Source: Trichostrongylus colubriformis (Eukaryota; Nematoda; Chromadorea; Rhabditida; Trichostrongylidae). Taken from it: 64,000 nt of DNA. The stretch is taken from positions 15,722,068 to 15,786,067 of the forward strand of contig OZ022259.1 in assembly GCA_963978905.1 (NCBI GenBank), written 5' to 3'. Both the position numbers and the translations under genes were made by a program. Below the pieces are notes generated by a model that was not told the DNA's origin, made no database searches, and worked only from the letters and a program-made list of their open reading frames with translations. Shown here one piece after another: positions 12,256 to 22,889 of the stretch. Positions within the stretch are counted from its first letter, which is position 1; every line of letters starts with the position of its first letter.

Positions 12256-13470
12256 CCCTAAAGTCCCATAGATAAGAGCGGTTTGATTTACCGGTAAGAA
12301 AAAATTCTTAAAAATTCTTAAAACTCTTCAAAAAAATTTTAAAAATCAGCATTGTTTTAAATTTCTTTCCAGCAGCAGTCACTCCCAATGCAACAGTAAA
12401 ATTAGATTTCTCATAGCCGGTTTCGCAAATTCAACTTTGGGAGATCATAACTCGGCTCAGACTGCATCTTTTCTCACAGAATAAACACCATTTGATTCGT
12501 TACACTTTTGGAAGTATTATGGATATTTGCATATCTTATTTTGAAGAAGGGCTGATGATTCATAGAGCGCGAAAACAAAAAGAGTCGACTTCAAACCATC
12601 ATTCTTTGCGAACACACTGCTGCTGAAGAAGCTGAACAGATGTTTGGAAAAGTGGGGCATAGTTAGCGCTAGATCTGGTGAATATGATAGACGTGTAATA
12701 GCTTCAGCTTTCAACTGTTTCAATTACTGGAAGAGGATTTGTGGAAAATGCGCTTGCGCATAGCTGCCCTGAGGGGTCCCTCGGCACTCATTTCTTTGGG
12801 TCTTTCCAAATCAAGCCTACTTGAGGTGGTTGTTCAAGCTTATTTGTTGAGGGCCGATACTTGTGGGTATCCCCTACAAGTATGGGCGCTCATCGCTTTC
12901 TGTCGCTTTAGTTAAAGCAATTTGATCAATTGAAAATTCGAGCAACTCGTTCTCATTTCTGCACTTCTGAACCAGGGACAAAGTGTTCAGTACAATGCTT
13001 CACCCCCTTCCCTTACAGCACTCACATTTGTGGTCACCTTCGCTGGGGCTCAGCTAAACAAAAACTCGTGAAGTGAAATCATCTAAAAAGTGCCATTTTC
13101 GCAGTACTTTATAATTTTCCTAATAACTCGAAAAACTTCTAACATTTCAAGAAAAGCATATATCCAGAAAGAGCAACCTTTTCTCTATCTAAGGAGCACA
13201 ACTTGTAATTCAATTCATGTGGACGTGCTTCGAAATTTGAGTCTATCTTGTGAACGCGCGAATGCGGCCAAAACTTTCCTTACCAGCTAATAAAAAAATA
13301 CCAATAGAAAAAGTATAAAGAACAGTAAGAATAAAAGTAAAGTTGTAGGCTATTAATGCGATAATCATCAGCTCACAGCGCCAAAGAAAAACGTATACAA
13401 ACGTCAATTTTCATTTTCTAGCACAAACCGCTCTTATCTACGGGCCGCTCTTATCTATGGGACTTTAGGG
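12256..13470. mobile_element. 1.2 kb TIR element with TA flanks
   Basis: The left end CCCTAAAGTCCCATAGATAA follows a TA dinucleotide. The exact complement TTATCTATGGGACTTTAGGG closes the element at 13470 and is followed by TA. The right end carries an extra internal copy of CCGCTCTTATCTA, so the TIR is partly duplicated. The interior is AT-rich with only short frames and no DDE-type motif that I could see. The TA flanks suggest a Tc1/mariner-type target site, but the superfamily assignment is inference. Confidence 0.65.
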
Positions 13471-15245
13471 TATTCATTAACTCCTCTCAAAGCTCTCGAA
13501 CTTCATAAATTAGTTGATAAGCTTCCGGCATCAATGCCTTCTTCAAACCTCAAATCACAATACTTCACATTCACCACTGGAATGCAGTTAACACATTACT
13601 ATCAAGTGTTGGAAAAAGGGGACCTCACGATGGTTAAAAAAAGAAAAATGAGCCGCCGTACCCAACTCTTAAGTGAAGGAAATTTTAGGCGGCTATATTG
13701 TTAACATTAAAACGTCACGTAGCTCCTGCTTTGCGTTAGTTTGACAGGCTACGACGTATCTTTCGTGCTTCCGAAATCTTCCTCTGGAACTTTGTAGCGA
13801 ATGTCTGCGGACTACTTTCCAAAAAACGATAGCGTAATCTTGGCCATGCATGCTTGATCCCCTTTTTCAAACTATTGGAAGATGTTGGACTTCCACCACA
13901 GCATTTGCGTATTTGCAGAGGAAGACATCCACCACACATAGTCGTTATGGAAAAGCACCGATTAGAGACATGATTCGATGAATGGTCAACTCATTCGGAA
14001 CCATCGTTTGCGGTCATTACGTCACACATTCCATCAAAAATGGACCGTCGACGGCGTTGTCGCCGCCACCATCGCCACAAATGGCGAAGAAATGTTCACC
14101 AAAACAGTGCTTCGCCGCAAAATGTCACAACATCGCTGCGCGCTCGCTCTCATTCTTCAAAAAAGAAAATCAGAGACCAGCAGACGCTACGCATAAATTC
14201 CTGCCATACACTACCCATTAACGGATCCCGTCTAAGGGAATCACCTTCACGGGCAACAGACTCACACGAAATTGCAGTAAGCGATACAAAAGGATAGACA
14301 CACTGGCTCGCAATACGTTTCAGGGTGCGGTACCAGCGATGGCAAATATTTCCATCGTATTATACTTATTGATGGAATACAAGAGCTAAAGCCGCAATCG
14401 AAACGTGCTATTGTTTCGTGTTTTGAATTATGTAATAAATTAAATAAACTGAATACAACACCCCTACAAATGGGACAGGATGGTTGAAAACACAGTAGCT
14501 CATTCTGACGCAGATACATAATCTTCCCTGTTACGTGTGAGTTTTGATCATGATCATTTATTGCGAGGCACGGGTAGATAGTTCAACCACTGACAATGAA
14601 ATACCCGGACTCAGCTCCCGGGTATCACTTGCAGTAGACTGCGGCGATATCGAAATTTAAAAAAACAATAATATTTTTGCTAATGCATTAAGTCGTTCGG
14701 AAGGGCTGCTGCAACTGCTTAGCTTCCCTGTGGTCAGCACCGTGAAACTCCGTAGCTCCATAGGGGACGACGCCGGAACGTCAATCAAGAATACAGTTTG
14801 ATTCCAACCTCGACTGGAAGCTGTGCATTCGAAAAACTTTCTTTGAAATAAAAACGCCGAGATTCATCGAAAGTCGCACATCCACGATCTCACAATGTGC
14901 AAAAAGGTGCAGTTTTTCGGAACACGTTCAAAAATCCACCCATTTGCACGTTGAGTGTTTTTTCGACTTCTACGGCAACCTCCTTCATGACCGTTGAAGT
15001 GATATTGGCAATGCGCTGCAGAAGAGATTTCCTCTGCTTTCGTCACATTTTAAGATGATGAAAAACTTGCTTTGATTGCTGACATTATATATCACTTTAA
15101 ATTTTGAGAAAGCGTACGAGAACCACCTCGGATACGTAGAATACTTTGTTCGCAAGCTTTCGGGGAAGGGACAGTGCACGATTGTACGCCACGCTGAGGT
15201 CTCGAGAGGCAAAGTGAAGCGCCTTTCAAAAACCAACTTATTCAG
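13471..15245. other. Intergenic, unassigned frames only
   Basis: Overlapping plus-strand frames at 13978-14297 are rich in His, Arg and Ser and read as chance products of one composition-biased stretch. A minus-strand frame ending at 13736 encodes a basic C-terminus but shows no family signature. None is called as a gene. Confidence 0.35.
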
Positions 15246-15249
15246 TATA

Positions 15250-15988
15250 CAGGGGGTGCCAAAAAAAAGTAATTTTGCCCACGGCTCACATCTGCCAATT
15301 TTACAAAACGTAGGGAAACGAAAGAGATAAAGGTATTGGGGCAAAACATTCCCGAAATGTTCCTCTAAAAGCAGGAACAAGCTGTGGCTCCTCACGTTCA
15401 TGTTCATAAAAATATGGAGGTTTCATTCGGCGCAGTCGGGCTTCGGAGTACCTACATTTAAAAATTCGCTAAAAACAGTGGAGCCAAGCTCCGTGGTAGG
15501 TCTTTTGTGGGAAGTTTCCTGAGGGTTGACCCTTCGGTTCTTGGAAGTCACAGAGCCCCTGCTGCTTGGACAAAGCTGCTATGATCCAAAGTATCATTTT
15601 CATGCCCAAATTCGCCTCCGGAGGAGTTTCAGTGGTAAGGGCACGTTTTGGCTCTTGGAAACGATGGGCGCTGAGAACCCGAAAAAACGGAATGTTAAAG
15701 AACACCACTCAGTATGAATCCCCTTAGGTACCCAGATTGAACGGACGTCAGCAAGGTTGTGAAAGAGGGCGAAGAAATTTCGGATTTTGCCCAGTTGTGG
15801 TGACACATATTGTTCACTATTTCCTCGCTCCCGTTCCTGCTCGTGCAGAAGGCTGCCACGGAGTATATTGATAGAGTGAGGTCTGCTCTTGAATCTGGGG
15901 ATGAAAATACCTCAAAAGAACTTGCTGTAGTTCGACTAAAGTGGGGTGAAGGTGGACGAGACAAAATTACTTTTTTTTGCACCCCCTG
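15250..15988. mobile_element. 0.74 kb TIR element (family C), copy 1
   Basis: Ends are CAGGGGGTGCC plus AAAAAAAGTAATTTTG and the complement CAAAATTAC plus GCACCCCCTG, flanked by TA on both sides. A second copy lies at 32131-32867 with high identity throughout. The interior has degenerate minus-strand frames, partly conserved between copies, but no transposase catalytic motif was recognised. It is therefore probably non-autonomous, or a decayed coding element. Similarity to copy 2 continues for about 50 bases past the right TIR. Confidence 0.7.
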
Positions 15989-16014
15989 TATAATTCGCTT
16001 AGTATAGTGTGTAT

Positions 16015-16718
16015 GTTTGCATGACCGTCAGGAAACCCTTATAATACTAGAAGAGCCCAAACATCTTTTGCCACTCTGATGGGACCCACGGCAACAGATG
16101 TACAAGCACACAAAAACAGATAGCCTGCACCCCACAAGTACTTCAGTATGCCACCCCTGCAAGTATAAGTATCTCTGATTCAAATAGAAACTTGCATGAT
16201 GATTGTTTTTTGTCTCTCTCATCTCGCAAGAATCTCGAGGAAACGTTTACTCTGCAGACCCTTAGCAATTTTATGCGATTTTTTATAAGAGAAAGAAGCG
16301 TATCTCATATGAATTTCGTACAACGGAGCATCTACTAATGCGACCCTTCCTGAACTTCAAAAAGCCTTCATTCAGCGTGCACTAAACTTTTAGAGGCCAC
16401 TGCAAGAAAACTGAAGTTTGAGAAAGCGTTGAGATTAGTTTTTGCTCGTCAGTTTATTTCAGCGTTCCACCCTACCACATATACAGATAGCGGGGATCGC
16501 GGACTTCAATATTTGAACAGAGCAGAAGCGATAATTCAGTCAACCTTTGAAAATGGAATATAAGGGCTTCAGCACGGCAGCGCAGAAAAACGAACGCGAA
16601 TGGCGAGGCCTTGAATCCCTAACCTCCAACTGATAACTGCATAGACGAGTACTTCGACGCTCCCCATCGCTGAGTATCGTGCGCATCCAAGCGAATCTGT
16701 GATGCGTGACAATCACGC
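16015..16718. other. Intergenic, no recognisable gene
   Basis: Begins with the approximately 50-base segment shared with the right flank of the other family C copy, then unremarkable sequence with short chance frames only. Confidence 0.4.
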
Positions 16719-16720
16719 GG

Positions 16721-17712
16721 GTGTGTACCCTAATGTCAGGACGCCGCGCGGCACAAAGCGGCGAGCGACATTTTCGCACGAGTTCATTGCCTCGGTGGAA
16801 ATCGCGCGTAATTGCACCAGAAGGGCGGCGACCGTATCGACGCCTACTTTCATTCATGTTGGCGGTGATATAGAGTTTGCTTTTGAATTTCTTATATTTT
16901 AATAATCGGGATTCGCATGAATTGGTTCATCTTGCATGGTTTCAATTTATTTTTAGTTGATGATGGTGTTTTGCATGCAGTCATTCCAATCCTTATGCTG
17001 TGTTACATATTAGTTCCATCACTTTTGCTCTCCGGAAATTTTTTGCTACCTATATTATTTTGTTACTATTGTATTGTTTGAATCAGTGCCCTTCTTGCGG
17101 GTAATGTGAAGTCGGGGGGGGGGAGGGGGGAGGGGGGGGTGAGACGCAACTTTTCACCGACGTCAGTCGAAGCTCCTTCCCTCCCTAGGCTTAGGCTAAA
17201 ATTCACATCCCCTTCTCCTTCATGAAAACGTAACTGCCCAAGTATCTGTCTCATCGGCTTTAGCCTAAGCTTAGGGAGGGAAAGGAGCTTCAACGTCGAC
17301 GCAAGGTCCTCTCCCCCCGACTTTATTTAACCCAAGTACAGTAGACTAGCACAACTTTTTATGCGGTAAAGAAGTAATAAGCAGGTGGTCTCAGTACGGT
17401 ACTCCGGGTGGGGAACGTCATGTAAAAACCGAACAAAGTAGCAAGAGTAGTAGGACTACCTACTACTTCTAGTGTGGACACTGAAACAGCTAAATTTGAA
17501 ACAGCCCAAAGTGAGCTTAATTTATACACATTTAAATGAAAACAAAACAAAAACAAGCCCAATATGGCGGCAAAGTGAATAAGATTAGGCGTCGCTACTG
17601 TCGCCGCCCTTTTTGTGCAATTACACGCGATTCCCACCGAAGGCAAACTACTCGCGCGCCAATGTCGCGCGGAGAACGTCGCGATGCGGCGTCCTGACAT
17701 TAGGGTACACAC
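16721..17712. mobile_element. 1 kb inverted-repeat element (family A-related) with nested insertion
   Basis: The left arm opens with GTGTACCCTAATGTCAGGAC and contains a GAAATCGCGCGTAATTGCAC block. The right arm ends with GTCCTGACATTAGGGTACAC and contains GTGCAATTACACGCGATTCC. The arms are about 150-200 bases each. The interior includes a separate foldback element at about 17100-17330, so this is a nested structure. The TGTCAGGA-type termini relate it to family A. No transposase is visible. Confidence 0.6.
17110..17330. mobile_element. Foldback element family D, copy 1
   Basis: Arms are GAAGCTCCTTCCCTCCCTAG followed by GCTTAGGCTAAAATT, and TTTAGCCTAAGC followed by TTAGGGAGGGAAAGGAGCTT. The copy is preceded by a G-rich run and followed by a C-rich run. 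Related copies occur at 24.73-24.92 kb (same orientation) and 27.26-27.41 kb (opposite orientation), all sharing the central AAGTATCTGTCTCATC or its complement in part. Confidence 0.6.
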
Positions 17713-18281
17713 CCACAATCACGCAGATCATGGTGCGCCCCCTACTTGAGGAGCCACGGCTTCAGGGCGCAGGAGTTCGCACGCCAGCGTGACGGTACAG
17801 CTCTCAAGTGTGCTGCTTCATCATCTCTATGGACTACCAGCGTTTATTCACAGAAATTATATTTTCCTTTCCTGAGCGCCCAAAATTCTTTACTAGTAAC
17901 TATCCTGAGTAATATGTATCAGACCGCATAAATAACGCAACTATGAGGATGGTCGCTGAGGGAACTGGATCCAGTAATTTTTCTAGACGTTACAGTTGCA
18001 AGGAAGACCGATAGTACCGAAGCCGCCATACATTAGGCATGCATTGCCTTGCTGAATGAGACAATAAAATACTTTCACGGTAGCGATGAGCAATAAATCA
18101 ATGTTGCGACCATCACGGAAAGTCACTCGCCATTTCTGTAAGACGCAAAACCAGCACAGAAAAGTTGTCTGCTACGGTTTGTGTAGTAGCAGACACTTTG
18201 GCATGCAAATATCACTATTCTTATTCGATTAGTGAAGAACAGAAAATATTTAGACGTGCAAATTAAGGGACTATAAAAAAC

Positions 18282-18649
18282 GTGTTAACCCGACTGGCAA
18301 TGACAATTCAAGGTCGCCAACCGATGGAAACAGTTATGTTTTCACAGTCAAAAATTTGTACAATGGTCATTATGTTTTCTCAGTCAAAAATTTGTCATTT
18401 GTCAAAAATGGTCATTCCACTGCAACAATTCCCCATTTGGGGCCATGTGCTGTTCATCTGCAAAGATTCGAGTGCGACAGAAGAGAACAAAAACTTGAAT
18501 TCGAAGCTATCACGGTCGTTCATTATCCACGCGTAGTCGAGATCAAGATAAATCACGTGTTTACCACACAGATCCCATTTGGAGATGTGTCAGGTGAATA
18601 CCCAAAGCGGAATAATATCGGAGGCACACCAACCACTCTCCCTGGGTGA
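18282..18649 (+). other. Unassigned open stretch with local duplication
   Basis: Two overlapping plus-strand frames of 84 and 97 codons cover this stretch. A 26-base segment around ATGTTTTCACAGTCAAAAAT is repeated about 36 bases later. The longer frame lacks a recognisable domain and no splice partners were found, so a coding role is not supported. Confidence 0.2.
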
Positions 18650-18899
18650 ATTCCACTAGAACCCAGCTATCAGTTGAGACATCGTCAGGGGCGATGAGGA
18701 GAATAGGAACTAGGAACACATGTTCTCTGTCAACGAGAATGGCATAAGGATCTATGACAAAATTCCCGCTGAAGTTATTGGGGATGTTTTTTTAATCTCT
18801 AAGATTCTTATCGTGCCCCGTCGGGACGTGTTTTGTTTCTCTCGCCTTCTGATGAGCGAGTAGTTGTGGAGGGCAGGCCGTTCATGAGTAGCTGACATA

Positions 18900-19031
18900 A
18901 GGCCGCGGTCATACTTTGCGCAGCTGCGTTAGTTGACGCCGGTGCCGGCGTCAATTCACGCAGGTGCCTGCGTGAGTTGACGCCGGCACTGGCGTCAACT
19001 AACGCAGCTGCGCAAAGTATGACCGCGGCCT
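18900..19031. mobile_element. Near-perfect palindrome, family E copy 1
   Basis: The left arm AGGCCGCGGTCATACTTTGC is matched by GCAAAGTATGACCGCGGCCT on the right. The arms continue through GCAGCTGCGTTAGTTGACGC and meet after a further GCGTCAATTCACGCAGG and CCTGCGTGAGTTGACGC pairing. The whole 132-base unit would fold into one long hairpin. The same terminal AGGCCGCGGTCATACTTT is found in a second palindrome at 27573-27813. No coding capacity. Confidence 0.75.
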
Positions 19032-19039
19032 AACTGCCC

Positions 19040-22000
19040 TTGTCGTTTGCACCACCCCCTGACACAAAGGACGCATGACAAGTCCTTGATTTAGAGGGGG
19101 GATACGACTTGCATTTTTGACCTACATCAGTACCAAGAGTAAGTGAGCACTGAAAGTTTTAGTGCTATGGAAACACCACTCACTTTTGCCAGAAGTTTTC
19201 AGTTTTTCGAAGTTTCATGTTTTTAGTCAACACAGAGGATTTTCTCCATCTTTTGTGTTTCTCTTGAAGTAGTCCATCTCATAGACTGATTCGAAGCGAG
19301 ATGTAACCAAGGATTTTCCCAGACACTATTTTTTCAAATGGAGACGAGAAGTACCGCTGCGAAGTTCATAGGTAGGCATTTATCCTCACTCCGCTCTCAA
19401 CCTTCAATTATCTCCAGGTACGGAGAATACACCAAAAACAATGAACTGTCACATAAAATCTCTCTAGACGACCCACTTCCCAAAGGTCATCCATAACTCA
19501 TGAAAAGTCAAAGACCTTCATGGTGGACTGTTACAGAAATGACAGACAAGGGAAGTTGATGGACCTGTTGCTCTTCTAGTGAGTGAGCCATCAATCGAAT
19601 TCCACGCACAACAAAGGAGACGGTATGCATGAATAAGTTTCCTTTCAATGGCTTCTTCTCCTCCACATTCAGGTTTACCTTTTCTGGCTTTTTTGGGAAT
19701 GGGGACAGTCTATCTTTAAAGAGCGGTAGAATCGGTATGCAGGAGTGGAGAGACGTGCTCACCGTAGATGAGCAGCTTGGGTTGCAAAGAGTGGCGTGTC
19801 GACTTATCGAAGACGCATTAGAAGATATCTAGTGGGATAAATTTCGGTCGATTGTTGGATCACAAGATAAGGATGTCAATTAGCGCAACATTACAGAAAG
19901 AGGGAATGAAAGGGCTAAAAACACAATAAGCAGGATCACCATTCTTTCACTGATCATCTTTGGGGGGGGGGGGGGGGTTCCATCAATGGCGGAAGTGGAT
20001 AACAGTCAAATCATGCCATGGCCCTTGTACCACCCCTAACCGCTAGCCATCACGCTGCATCACAACAGGGCTATGATAAGGATTTAAAGAAATTATCGGT
20101 GGCATTTGAGCTTATCTTGTTCCCGAACGGTTACAATGCACTGCTTCACCATCCACATGCAAATTTCATCTGAGAAAATAAGAAACCGGAAGAGATACAT
20201 CCCTTCAAAGGCGTCATTAGGGGAAATTTGAACGAAATGTAAAAGAAGTAGTGAATCTGAAAGCCGAGATGCCTAGTAACAGGACAGTGGAGAGAAAACG
20301 GATGGAAATGGCCAAAAACCCAAGAAATAGGACCCCCTTCTCTCGTTGATCCTCAACGCGGGCGACCTTGCCGTCAAGAGGCGGATACTCCGAACGAAAT
20401 TTCCACTGGCACGCTGTCAAGTAAACGCAAGGAAATGCTTGGAAAAACGCATCTTTTTTTCTGGAGTGAGCTTCAGGCTCAAACTGCGAAAGCGCGCTGC
20501 GATACCTTCGATTTCACGGCAATATCCTTGGCCGCTCCAATCGTGACCGACCAGGAACCACGTCGCTCGAAGGTGGGGTCGATCCATCCAGAGGCGTCAG
20601 TTCTTATCCGTTGCGCCGTTTCTACAGGCGCACTTTTTCACCGGGATTTCGCCACAGATAGCCTTCTTAGGCTCATAGTTTCCATATAAAAAACTTCTTT
20701 CACGGATTTCTCAATAACCACATCATCCCTAATGCTGTCTTTAATGTTTCGTCCACACGGATCGTGGTCAGAGCACGACGGCTGTAGAGCAAAGCTATTT
20801 CGCTCACGCGCTCAGTGGCGGGACAAGCGTTCCTAGTGCCTTCATAAGTCTACCATGGCCCTACGGTAATGCCTACATAGCAACCTTGTAACATTGTGAG
20901 AGACGAGAAAACACGTAAATTGCATGAGAACCATCGGTGAAAGGAGTTTACTTTATGTGTTTTCAGCCTTTTCAATCTTTTCTTTCTCCATTGCGGCACT
21001 TTCAAGACCTCTGCCCTCTCATCCAGCTAATGACCGAAGTATCCCTTCTAGGGCATTTGATAGAGCGTTCCAGGATAACAGTACTGGATGAACCTGACTG
21101 AATTTGAAACAATAATCGATTTTCAAAGAGTAAGAAAAAAAGAAAAGCGAGAAGAAAATCGAAAAGAGGTGGAAAGTGTATGAAATGAGAAAATAATGCA
21201 GCAAATACTGTATAGTAGTCATAGTGAGTACCAACAGGTTTTATTACCTTTTATTTTTGCGACTGTGGAACAGCTCAACAACGGGTTGCATAGCAATCGA
21301 GGAACTCTCGAAGATGTTCTTCAGCTACGCCTTTTATGAAACCCATTTTAATAGCTCTTTAGTTCTTCCATAGGAAATTCATATTGACGGTCACACATTC
21401 AACTGAAAAAGTTCGAGATCTGGGGGAATCACTGAGGACTCGACTGGAATGCAATGGAAGACAATATTTGAAATGTCTCACATAACAAGGTACCTATCAC
21501 ACGCCTGAAGGTCCCAGACAGCCTTTGTTGTCGAGTTTCATCCGATCTCCTTCACGTTAAGAGTGATCAAATGAGATCTTAAAACAACTCCTTCCATTAT
21601 CCCGGTTGGAAGAAACTCTGCTTTCCTACAGATTCAACGAGGTCTCATTGTTCGAAGTTTAAAGTCCGAATCCCCACACAAAAATGGAGACTACCACATA
21701 TGGTATACGGCAACCGAGGGGAATGAAAAACTCACCAAAGCGCACATGCGGTGCATGCTGGGTGACGCCACGGCCACCGCACAGGTGCGACGGTGAACGA
21801 TGGCCTGCGCTGCCACCATTGCGCTTCAATAAATAAGTTGGACCCACTTTACAAACTCAAAATTTGAGCTTTAAAATGGCTGCTCATTTTACTACTCTAT
21901 GTCTCCCTGCGTGATTATACATCCAGCGGAGGAACACGCAAGCGTCTGAAGCGCTCACACCGTAGTAGCGTTGGAATATTTTCATCGGCGTAAAGGTACT

Positions 22001-22880
22001 CGGTACAGTCGACACACACTAGAGGTCAATGAACAGTTAGAAAACAGTTTAGGAAGTCGAAAATCATTTGACTAATCTGATGTGGACCTAGTTACGAGGC
22101 ACTGCGAAGGTTGATCAACACAACGCTGAGCTGACCTCAAAGAATATGTAAAAATATATCGTGCCAGAGTGGTCATAATAACCCTTAGACTATCAGACTC
22201 TATGTAGCATGTTATCGTTAACTTCGAGTTAGAGTCCTCAATTTCTAGTAGGATATCCCCAAATCCTCAGCCAACTTCCATTTTCGAAACGAATTTGACG
22301 ATCAAATGAACAATTTTTGACTATCTAGCATTGATGAACCGTGAAAATCACACAAGACAAAACTGTTTGGCTTTGAAGGAACTCAGGAAGATGTAGGCAA
22401 GTGACGCGGTTATACCGAATCAACAGCAAAAAATGAAGAATGAAACACTCTGAAAAGCGTAAGGCGAAGGTGTTTTAGGATTGATATGTGGACCGAACAA
22501 GAGTGTTCCTGCGCATGCTATCTTCGAGCAATTACACCAGTGATTTGAACAGGACGAATTAGATACTTGTCTCCATTTCGAAAACAAGTATGAACCGCTA
22601 TATACGCCAAATCGTCGCCTGTACTGGTTGATACTAGTTTCACAGAAAACTCACGCGTTTTGGCCGCAACAATTACGGGATTGTAAATTGTTTACCATAA
22701 CATTCGAGTTCATTCGTAGGGGAAATGCTTTCAAGTATCAAGTATTACCTCGAATAAAAAGTGAAAAGAAAGTTAGAGCCAGAACAAAAAAAAAACACTA
22801 CGCTATCGCACTCGACAAAAAGGCTTTTGCCATTACTGTAGTACAGGAGCCGTGAAAAAAGGAACATGAAAGAACTCACT
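19040..22880. other. Long stretch without recognisable exons
   Basis: The downstream exons of the CWF19L2-like gene would be expected here, but no HIT-type histidine motif or CwfJ signature was recognised on the minus strand. A run of 14 G is present near 19963-19977. The plus-strand frames at 19629-19832 and 20435-20689 show no family signature. Confidence 0.35.
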
Positions 22881-22889
22881 ATAATTGAC

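Noticed and set aside
15250..15988. Degenerate minus-strand frames as a transposase gene
   Set aside because: No DDE/DDD motif or helix-turn-helix could be recognised; partial conservation with the second copy only reflects shared ancestry.
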